5,031 nucleotides of DNA, taken from NCBI GenBank assembly GCA_016179005.1, contig JACOSF010000172.1, forward strand, positions 1 to 5,031, read 5' to 3'. This stretch comes from Acidobacteriota bacterium. GTDB lineage: Bacteria > Acidobacteriota > Terriglobia > Acidiferrales > UBA7541. This document shows, one piece after another, positions 1 through 5,031 of this stretch. Position numbers and translations under genes: made by a program. Below the pieces are notes generated by a model that did not search any database, was not told where the DNA came from, and saw only the letters and a list, made by a program, of their open reading frames with translations. The stretch's first letter is position 1; every line of letters starts with the position of its first letter.

Positions 1-94
1 CAGCAACGTCCGTAGCACGACAAACGAATCCACTCCCCGTCCCGCCACCTCCCAGCACCGCACGTCGTTGCCGGGCCGGGGAAAGGAAAAAACC

Positions 95-109
95 GAAGGA
101 GAACAAGGA
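95..109 (+). promoter_or_regulatory. Ribosome-binding site of the TPR protein gene
   Basis: A purine-rich run contains AGGAG at 97-101, eight bases before the ATG at 110. This is the best Shine-Dalgarno match in the window. It decides the start: the same frame is open back to position 2 and could begin at TTG 68, but only the ATG at 110 has this site and places a textbook signal peptide at the very N-terminus. No convincing -35/-10 pair is visible in positions 1-94. Confidence 0.8.
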
Positions 110-988
110 ATGAAAGTCACAGTACGAATTCTCGCAATGATTGCGCTGCTGGCGCTGGTGGTCTCCGCCCCCGCCCTCGCGCAGTCCACCGGGCAGAAGC
201 CTCCCGCCACTCCCGCGCAGCCGCCCGCCAAGCAGCCCGGCACCCCGGCGCAGCAGCCCGGCACTCCGGCCGCCGCGCCGGCCGACCAGCCTCCGGCCCC
301 GCCCGTCAATCCTGAGGAGGAGGCCGCCTATAAAGCGTTTCTCGAAACCAAGGATCAGGCCATGGCCGCGAAGCTGGGTGAGGAGTTTATCCAGAAATAC
401 CCGCAAACCAGGTACGCTGAATTCACCTACACCAAGTTGGCCCAGTTCTATCTCAGCCTTCAGCAGTTGGACAAACTCGCCGTTGTCGGAGAAAAAGCCC
501 TCGCGCTGAATCCGGACAACATGGATGTGCTGACCATCATGTGCTGGACCACCGCCAGAGGCACCCGTGCGGATGCGCTGGACGCCATGCAGAAGTACGA
601 AAAGGCGGAGAAGTATGGCCGGCGAGCCGTGGAACTCCTCACCGCTCTCCAGAAACCCGAGCCACTGACCGAAGAACAATTTCAGAAAACACGGGACGAG
701 GGGCTTTCCATGGCGCACAGCGGGTTGGGCGTGGTGCTATGGCGCCGCCAGCTTTTTGCGGAAGCCGCCACGGAATTTGAGCAGGCCGTCAAGCTCACCG
801 CCAACCCGGATCCCACGGATCATTTCCTCCATGGTTTCGTGCTGAAAGCCACCAAGCGCTATGCGGATGCCTCCGAGGCCTTTGGCCGTTGCGCGGCCAT
901 CCCCGGGCAGTTCCAGGACACCTGCAAGAAAGAGCAGGCGGACACCAAGAAGCTGGCGGAGACCACGCTGGCACCTCCCAAGCCGTAA
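110..988 (+). CDS. Secreted tetratricopeptide-repeat (TPR) protein
   Basis: This 292-residue protein is probably exported to the periplasm, where TPR helices would serve as a protein-protein interaction scaffold; its partner and process are unknown. Residues 1-24 form a Sec signal peptide: basic start (K2, R6), hydrophobic core at about 7-19, and an ALA-Q site predicting cleavage after A24. Residues 26-67 are a Pro/Ala/Gln-rich linker with a tandem heptapeptide. From about 70 the protein is helical. TPR-like units are visible at about 104-137 (ending ALALNPDN), about 145-185 (degenerate), about 202-235 (the clearest: G-L-G-V-V-L-W, then EAATEFEQAV) and about 236-265. No catalytic motif is seen. 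The start is ATG 110, chosen by the AGGAG site. A terminator follows directly, so the gene probably ends its transcription unit. Third-position G/C bias is somewhat weaker than in rnc and lepB. A YbgF/BamD-like outer-membrane role is possible but no signature supports it. TPR and secretion are well supported; function is not. Confidence 0.88.
   Translation: MKVTVRILAMIALLALVVSAPALAQSTGQKPPATPAQPPAKQPGTPAQQPGTPAAAPADQPPAPPVNPEEEAAYKAFLETKDQAMAAKLGEEFIQKYPQTRYAEFTYTKLAQFYLSLQQLDKLAVVGEKALALNPDNMDVLTIMCWTTARGTRADALDAMQKYEKAEKYGRRAVELLTALQKPEPLTEEQFQKTRDEGLSMAHSGLGVVLWRRQLFAEAATEFEQAVKLTANPDPTDHFLHGFVLKATKRYADASEAFGRCAAIPGQFQDTCKKEQADTKKLAETTLAPPKP
230..271 (+). repeat. 21-bp tandem duplication in the Pro-rich linker
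   Basis: Two adjacent in-frame 21-base units (230-250 and 251-271) differ at three positions and encode KQPGTPA then QQPGTPA (residues 41-54 of the TPR protein). Two of the three differences are synonymous third-position changes. The preceding PATPAQPPA resembles a decayed relative. This is a low-complexity coding repeat, likely to vary in copy number between strains, that lengthens the tether between signal peptide and TPR domain. Confidence 0.8.
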
Positions 989-996
989 CGCTTCGC

Positions 997-1030
997 CCGC
1001 GGGCGCTCACGGGCCCGCGGCTTATTTTTT
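997..1030 (+). terminator. Intrinsic (Rho-independent) terminator after the TPR gene
   Basis: A perfect 8-bp all-G/C stem (CCGCGGGC at 997-1004 pairing with GCCCGCGG at 1013-1020) has an 8-base loop and is followed at once by CTTATTTTTT (1021-1030), with six consecutive T at the end. It begins eight bases after the TAA of the TPR gene, the usual position for a terminator. Its T-tract ends only five bases before the rnc ATG, so it also occupies the space where the rnc ribosome-binding site would lie. It could act as an attenuator or as part of the rnc leader if transcription comes from upstream. Confidence 0.8.
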
Positions 1031-1035
1031 CCGGG

Positions 1036-1755
1036 ATGCACACCACTCTAGCCGCGCGCGAGGAACTCGAAGCCGCGCTGGGCCACCGCTTCCACAACGC
1101 GGACTGGCTCGAGCGCGCGCTCACCCACAGTTCCCGCCGCCAGGACCTCAAGGAAAATGCCGCCGAGGATAACGAAAAGCTCGAACTCCTCGGCGACACC
1201 ATCCTCGGCCTTGCCGTCACCGAACAACTGCTCGCTGCGTTTCCCGATTGGACCGTCGGCCGCCTCACCCAGGCTCGCGCGCAGATCGTGAACGCCCGTT
1301 CGCTGCAGGCCGCTGCCAACCGCCTGCAACTCGGCCGCTTCCTGCTGGTGGGCAGCTCCGGCGAAAAGGAAGGCATCCGCGAGCAACGCGACCCGCTCGC
1401 CGACGCCTACGAAGCGCTCATCGGCGCCATCTATTGCGACGCCGGCCTCGCCGCCGCCGCGGGCTTCGTCCGCCGCACTCTTCTTGACGAGGCCCTGCGC
1501 GAGCAGGCCGATTCGCTCGGCGAGCCCGACCACAAGTCCGCGCTGATGCTCTGGCTGCAATCGCGCGGCCGCCGCCTGCCGGAATATTCCGTGGTCAGCG
1601 AAAGTGGTCCCGACCACCGCAAGCGCTTCTCCGTCGAAGTGCGCATCGAGGGCCGCGCTCTTGCCGAAGGCGAAGGCTCATCCAAAAAAGAAGCGGAGCA
1701 GGTCGCCGCGCGGCGGGCACTGGCCCGGCTCCGCGATTCCTCCGAGGCCGGGTGA
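1036..1755 (+). CDS. rnc: Ribonuclease III
   Basis: This 239-residue enzyme cleaves double-stranded RNA; the family matures 16S/23S rRNA precursors and processes mRNAs and small RNAs in the cytoplasm as a Mg2+-dependent homodimer. The RNase III domain spans about 6-150 and contains the signature NEKLELLGDTILG (46-58). By alignment with E. coli, E47, E50 and D54 match E38, E41 and D45, and D123 and E126 (in LADAYEALIG) match D114 and E117. The residue matching E. coli E65 is V74. The double-stranded-RNA-binding domain spans about 165-235, with GPDH (191-194), the GSSKKEAEQ helix start (214-222) and the following Ala-rich helix. Length is normal for the family. ATG 1036 is chosen because it leaves a usual short N-terminus before LGHRFHNADWLERALTH; the frame is open upstream, but that part overlaps the TPR gene and is not family-like. 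No Shine-Dalgarno sequence is visible, and a terminator ends five bases upstream. The stop overlaps the lepB start. Confidence 0.96.
   Translation: MHTTLAAREELEAALGHRFHNADWLERALTHSSRRQDLKENAAEDNEKLELLGDTILGLAVTEQLLAAFPDWTVGRLTQARAQIVNARSLQAAANRLQLGRFLLVGSSGEKEGIREQRDPLADAYEALIGAIYCDAGLAAAAGFVRRTLLDEALREQADSLGEPDHKSALMLWLQSRGRRLPEYSVVSESGPDHRKRFSVEVRIEGRALAEGEGSSKKEAEQVAARRALARLRDSSEAG
1744..1747 (+). promoter_or_regulatory. Possible lepB ribosome-binding site inside the rnc end
   Basis: GAGG lies four bases before the GTG at 1752 and thirteen before the in-frame GTG at 1761. The spacing is short for the first and long for the second, so it favours 1752 only weakly. The GTGA overlap with the rnc stop suggests that ribosomes ending rnc re-initiate on lepB. 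Confidence 0.4.
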
Positions 1756-2585
1756 TCCGCGTGACTCCTGAAACTCCACTGCCCGCTGAAACGCCCGCCC
1801 GCCCTGTTCCCGCTGCGCTGGAGCCGCGGCAGCCCAGGCGCAAGCGCCGCGAGGGCGCCAGCCTCCGCGAGTACGCCGAATCGCTGCTGGTCACCGTCCT
1901 GCTCGCGCTCTTCGGCACCAGCTTCGTCGTCCAAGCCTTCAAGATTCCTTCGCCGTCCATGGAGCCGACGCTGCTCGTCGGCGATCACCTGCTGGTCAAC
2001 AAATTTGTCTATGGCGGCCGCGGCGCCTGGTACGACCGCCTGCTCCCCTACCGCGACATCCAGCGCGGCGAGGTCATCGTCTTCAAGTTTCCCTTCGACG
2101 ACCACGCGCACTACGTCAAGCGCGTGATTGCCGTGCCCGGCGACCGCCTCAAGATTATTGACCAGCAGGTCTTCGTCAACGGCAAGCCGCTGGACGAGCC
2201 TTACAAGGTCCACGACCCCGCGGTGTACGATCCCTACGGCGACAACTTCCCGCCCACCGACCGCTTCTTTCTTCGCCGCAACGTGCGTTCCGAATGGTCG
2301 GAAGACCTCCTCCACCACGTGCAGCGCAACGAGCTCGTCGTGCCCCCGCAAAAATACTTCGTCATGGGCGACAACCGCGACCATAGCTGGGATTCCCGCT
2401 ACTGGGGCTTCGTGGACCGCGAAGCCGTCATGGGACGCCCGGTGATCATCTATTGGTCGGTGGACGCCACCTCCGACGAATACGCTGACCGCACTCTCCG
2501 CGGCCGCCTCGTCGGCCTTGCCGACGCCTTTACCCGCCTCCCCGTCAGAACCCGCTGGGCGCGCATGTTCCGCTCCGTCCGCTAG
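1752..2585 (+). CDS. lepB: Signal peptidase I
   Basis: This 277-residue inner-membrane serine protease removes signal peptides from proteins exported by Sec or Tat; its catalytic domain faces the periplasm. A cytoplasmic Pro/Arg-rich tail (1-40) leads into one transmembrane helix at about 43-62. The S26 family boxes follow in order: IPSPSMEPTLLVGD (65-78) with the nucleophile S69; YVKRVIAVPGD (121-131) with the general base K123; and GDNRDHSWDSRYWGFV (206-221). The full Ser-Lys dyad is therefore present. About 75 residues rich in Asp, Tyr and Pro separate the last two boxes and probably form a loop or cap on the periplasmic domain. The start is GTG 1752, overlapping the rnc stop by four bases; GTG 1761 would shorten the protein by only three residues. 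The gene presumably shares the rnc transcript. Identity is secure; the exact start is less so. Confidence 0.96.
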   Translation: MIRVTPETPLPAETPARPVPAALEPRQPRRKRREGASLREYAESLLVTVLLALFGTSFVVQAFKIPSPSMEPTLLVGDHLLVNKFVYGGRGAWYDRLLPYRDIQRGEVIVFKFPFDDHAHYVKRVIAVPGDRLKIIDQQVFVNGKPLDEPYKVHDPAVYDPYGDNFPPTDRFFLRRNVRSEWSEDLLHHVQRNELVVPPQKYFVMGDNRDHSWDSRYWGFVDREAVMGRPVIIYWSVDATSDEYADRTLRGRLVGLADAFTRLPVRTRWARMFRSVR

Positions 2586-2629
2586 CGCCGTGACTTTGCT
2601 TCTCCGCCCGCTTCTGCCAGAATCTTTCC

Positions 2630-2648
2630 CGCGGGTGGTTTGCCCGCG
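2630..2648 (+). other. Small stem-loop in the lepB-asmA gap
   Basis: CGCGGG (2630-2635) pairs with CCCGCG (2643-2648) across a 7-base loop. No T-tract follows, so it is not a standard intrinsic terminator. It ends 13 bases before the chosen GTG of the asmA-like gene and could affect translation or RNA stability there. Short G/C hairpins also arise by chance in such G+C-rich DNA. Confidence 0.3.
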
Positions 2649-2661
2649 AATTCATCCTCTT

Positions 2662-5031
2662 GTGAACCGCTCGCCGCACATTCCGGGGACTCGCCGCCGC
2701 ACATGGCTTCGCCGCTTCGCCATCGCCTTTTTCGTGTGGCTTGTCGCGCATCTCATTCTGGTCTTGCTTGTTTCCACCAGCCGTGTGCAGCGCGCCCTTG
2801 CCGCGCGCATCACCGCTGCCTTCGGCCGCCCCGTTGAGGTCGGGAATTTCGCCATCAGCGTCCTCGAAGGCCCGCGCCTGGTGGCCCATTACGTCACCGT
2901 CAGCGAAGACCCGCGCTTCGGTCGCGAGCACTTCCTCCGCGCCGAGCGCCTCACCGCCGCCATCCGCTGGACCGCGCTGCTGCGCGGCCGCCTCGAGTTC
3001 GACACCGTCTCCTTCACCCGCCCCAGTCTTAATCTCGTGCGCAACGCCGACGGCTCATGGAACCTGGAAAGCTGGATGCCCGCGCCCTCCGCGAGTCGCG
3101 GCACGCCAGCCAGCCCTATGCCCCGCCAGACTCTGCTCACGCGGATCAACATCGACACCGGCCGCATCAACTTCAAGCGCGGCGTGGACAAGCATCCCTT
3201 CGCCTTTACCAATGTGGATGGCTTCGTCGAGCGCGATTCTTCCGGCCACTGGCGTGTGGACCTCGAAGCCACTGTCATGCGCGCCGGCGTGACCGTGCAG
3301 GAGCCCGGCACGCTTCGTCTGCGCGGCAGCATCGGCAGCGCCGCCTCGCGCCTCCAGCCTGCCGAGCTCGCGCTCACCTGGCAGGAGGCCTCGCTTTCCG
3401 ACGCGCTGCGTCTGGCCCGCGGCCACGACTACGGCGTGCGCGGCAATTTCGAGCTGGACGTTTCCGCCTCCGTGGCGCCGTCCCGAAATCCCGGCGCGCG
3501 CGAGCCCGCCGTCTGGTCTTTGCAGGGCAATCTCCGCCTGCGCGACGTCCACGGCTGGAATCTCGCCCAGCGCCCCGAAGATCCCGATGTGAATCTGCTC
3601 GTGGAAGCAAAGTGGACGCCGCAGCGTGCCCGCGTGGAATTTTCCAGAATTCTTCTCGACGCGCCGCGCTCCAATATTCGCGCGTCCGGTTTTCTCCAGT
3701 GGGCGCAGCCGCAGGCGTCCGACTTTCGCATTCTCTCCACCGGCATCAGCCTCAACGACCTGCTCGACTGGTACCGCGCATTCCGTCCGGGCGTCGCGCC
3801 GGACCTCAGCATCGAAGGCAACGCCGGCCTCGACGCCGACCTGGGCGGCTGGCCCGTCGGCGTTCACCGTGCCGCGCTGGCCTCCGATGGCGCGCAGATG
3901 AAAATTCCCGGCCTCAGCGATCCGCTGCGCCTGGACCGCGCCGTCCTGCGCTGGACTCCCGCAAAGATGGAATTGCTTCCGATTCAATTCACGCTCGTGT
4001 CAGCCGCCGCTCCCGCCGCGAGAACTGCAAGCGGCCGCGCATTCCGTCTTAGCCTGAACGGCGCCGGCACACCGCGTGCCAACGGCAATTGCGCCGCGCT
4101 GCTGTGCGCAGATTTTAAGCTGAGTCTCGCGGGCCAGATGGACCGCTTTCAGGATTTCCTTGCCGTCACGCGCGCCTTCGGCTGGCCGCTCGACGCAGGC
4201 TGGGCCGTGGATGGCCCGGCATCGTTCTCCGTCATCGGCGAGGGCCGGCTTTTTCCGTTTGCGGTGGACTCCCACGGCTCCGTGCGTTTTGCCGGCACGC
4301 GCTTGCTGCCGCCGTTCTTGAATCAGCCGGTGTTGTTTAAGGACGCGCTGTTCGCTTGGTCTCCGGCCCCCGGCGAGCGCCGCCTGACGCTCATCAACTC
4401 CGCAGTGTTCGGCAGCCGCTGGACCGGTTCCATTTTTTCTCGCAATCGCGGCCCGTGGGAGTTCTCGCTTGCCGCCGACCGCATCGAAATCGGCGCCGTC
4501 AATCAATGGCTGAACCCCGCGCGCCAACAGGGGCTCTTCCAGCGGCTCATCAGTTCGGCAGCGACGCGGCGGGGCAGCGTGGAGTATGAAGACCAGCTCG
4601 GACGCCTCCGCGCGCGCGGCCAGGTGCGCGTGGACCATCTCACCCTCGCGCCCATTTCGCTGCGCAAGCTTCGCGGCGCCCTAGAGCTCGACGGCCGCAA
4701 AATCAAACTCTCCGACGCGCAGGCCGATTTCTACGGCGGCGCCGTTCGCGGCTCCTTTCGCGCCGAGCTTGCCGTTGAGCCCAAGTACGATGTGCAGGCC
4801 AAGTTCGAGCGCGTCAATCTCGCCGCGCTCACCACGGCCACTGCCACGCTGAAAAATCTTTTCTCCGGGACCGCCGCCGGCGAACTTTCCCTCTCCACGC
4901 GCGGCATCGGCCGGGAAAACCTTCTCCGCGCGCTCGACGCGCAGGCCGCGTTCGATTTCCGCGATGCGCAGTTCCGCGGCCTCGATCTTGCCGAATCGGT
5001 CCGTGTTGGCGCAGCGCGCCCCGGCACCAGC
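2662..5031 (+). CDS. AsmA-family envelope protein, C-terminus beyond window
   Basis: An open frame of 790 codons with no stop runs off the right edge. AsmA-family proteins (AsmA, TamB, YhdP relatives) are anchored in the inner membrane with a large beta-rich periplasmic part, and are linked to phospholipid transport and outer-membrane integrity. Visible here: a basic start (RRRTWLRR, 11-18) and one transmembrane helix at about 19-38. The AsmA N-terminal domain (about 41-138) includes ITAAFGRPVEVGNF, then LLRGRLEFDTVSFTRPSL, and ends in the typical RNADGSWNLESW (127-138). A Pro/Ser-rich linker (139-155) leads to repeated beta-strand-like segments. From about 640 to 790 an AsmA C-terminal-like region shows LELDGRKIKLSDAQADFYGG and later LFSGTAAGELSLSTRG. 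GTG 2662 is chosen because it gives a short basic N-terminus, and the codons before it lose the G/C third-position bias. GTG 2590 and GTG 2635 are in-frame alternatives. No start has a good Shine-Dalgarno site. A 76-base gap separates it from lepB; co-transcription is possible. Family is secure; the specific cargo is unknown. Confidence 0.88.
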   Translation, partial: MNRSPHIPGTRRRTWLRRFAIAFFVWLVAHLILVLLVSTSRVQRALAARITAAFGRPVEVGNFAISVLEGPRLVAHYVTVSEDPRFGREHFLRAERLTAAIRWTALLRGRLEFDTVSFTRPSLNLVRNADGSWNLESWMPAPSASRGTPASPMPRQTLLTRINIDTGRINFKRGVDKHPFAFTNVDGFVERDSSGHWRVDLEATVMRAGVTVQEPGTLRLRGSIGSAASRLQPAELALTWQEASLSDALRLARGHDYGVRGNFELDVSASVAPSRNPGAREPAVWSLQGNLRLRDVHGWNLAQRPEDPDVNLLVEAKWTPQRARVEFSRILLDAPRSNIRASGFLQWAQPQASDFRILSTGISLNDLLDWYRAFRPGVAPDLSIEGNAGLDADLGGWPVGVHRAALASDGAQMKIPGLSDPLRLDRAVLRWTPAKMELLPIQFTLVSAAAPAARTASGRAFRLSLNGAGTPRANGNCAALLCADFKLSLAGQMDRFQDFLAVTRAFGWPLDAGWAVDGPASFSVIGEGRLFPFAVDSHGSVRFAGTRLLPPFLNQPVLFKDALFAWSPAPGERRLTLINSAVFGSRWTGSIFSRNRGPWEFSLAADRIEIGAVNQWLNPARQQGLFQRLISSAATRRGSVEYEDQLGRLRARGQVRVDHLTLAPISLRKLRGALELDGRKIKLSDAQADFYGGAVRGSFRAELAVEPKYDVQAKFERVNLAALTTATATLKNLFSGTAAGELSLSTRGIGRENLLRALDAQAAFDFRDAQFRGLDLAESVRVGAARPGTS

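Noticed and set aside
1..33. Possible beginning of a divergent gene on the - strand (GTG at 33, reading VDSFVVLRTLL to the edge)
   Set aside because: Only eleven codons are visible and the nearest GGGAGG lies about 14 bases from the GTG, too far for a good site. It cannot be told from chance without the sequence to the left.
68..109. Extension of the TPR protein to TTG at 68
   Set aside because: It would put 14 hydrophilic residues before a typical signal peptide and ignore the strong AGGAG site placed for the ATG at 110.
3..113. Open + frame ending in TGA at 111-113 that overlaps the TPR gene start (ATGA), possibly the tail of an upstream gene
   Set aside because: The codons lack the strong third-position G/C bias of the real genes here, and the Pro/Lys/Arg-rich peptide is not recognisable. 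Too short to support.
1431..2384. 317-codon antisense open frame across the end of rnc and most of lepB
   Set aside because: Both genes beneath it have complete catalytic motifs on the + strand; the antisense product has no recognisable domain.
2596..2623. Weak promoter-like pair TTGCTT and CAGAAT with a 16-base spacer before the asmA-like gene
   Set aside because: The first box matches the sigma-70 consensus at three of six positions and the second at four of six, which is not enough in a short gap between probably co-transcribed genes.
3055..3987. 310-codon antisense open frame opposite the asmA-like gene
   Set aside because: It mirrors the codon structure of the + strand gene, whose protein is recognisably AsmA-like across the same region. 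Its Ala/Gly/Arg-rich product resembles no family and there is no ribosome-binding site. It is a by-product of high G+C.
3057..4052. 331-codon + strand frame shifted relative to the asmA-like gene
   Set aside because: The product is Arg/Ala/Pro-rich low-complexity sequence with no domain, while the other frame encodes a coherent AsmA protein through the whole interval and beyond.

Overview
The window is a compact stretch of bacterial chromosome with every supported gene on the + strand: a secreted TPR-repeat protein, ribonuclease III (rnc), signal peptidase I (lepB) and the first 790 codons of a large AsmA-family envelope protein that runs off the right edge. The sequence is G+C-rich with strong G/C bias at third codon positions, which produces many long spurious antisense and frame-shifted reading frames. 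An AsmA-type protein together with a secreted TPR protein and LepB points to a two-membraned (Gram-negative) cell. The protein style (Ala/Pro-rich signal-peptide TPR protein, this form of LepB, the rnc-lepB pairing) looks acidobacterial to me. That is an inference from general resemblance, not from a diagnostic marker.

Layout. Positions 1-109 are a leader with a strong Shine-Dalgarno site but no recognisable promoter. The TPR protein gene occupies 110-988. A well-formed intrinsic terminator (997-1030) follows and ends only five bases before the rnc start at 1036. rnc (1036-1755) and lepB (1752-2585) overlap by four bases (GTGA), so their translation is probably coupled. A gap of 76 bases, holding a small hairpin but no clear promoter or ribosome-binding site, leads to the asmA-like gene (GTG at 2662, open to 5031). 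That last gene is the largest object in the window, and its frame has no stop from at least 2581 to the window end.

How the genes fit together. rnc matures rRNA and controls mRNA. LepB removes signal peptides from exported proteins, and the TPR protein carries such a signal peptide. The AsmA-like protein is inner-membrane anchored with a large periplasmic part of the class linked to lipid traffic and outer-membrane integrity. Three of the four products therefore act at or beyond the inner membrane, with rnc as the housekeeping RNA-processing exception.

I found no CRISPR array, mobile element, RNA gene or evident new system. The most useful points are the terminator pressed against the rnc start, the missing acidic residue in RNase III, the rnc-lepB order (the reverse of E. 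coli), and the large AsmA-like gene, which is easily masked by shadow frames.
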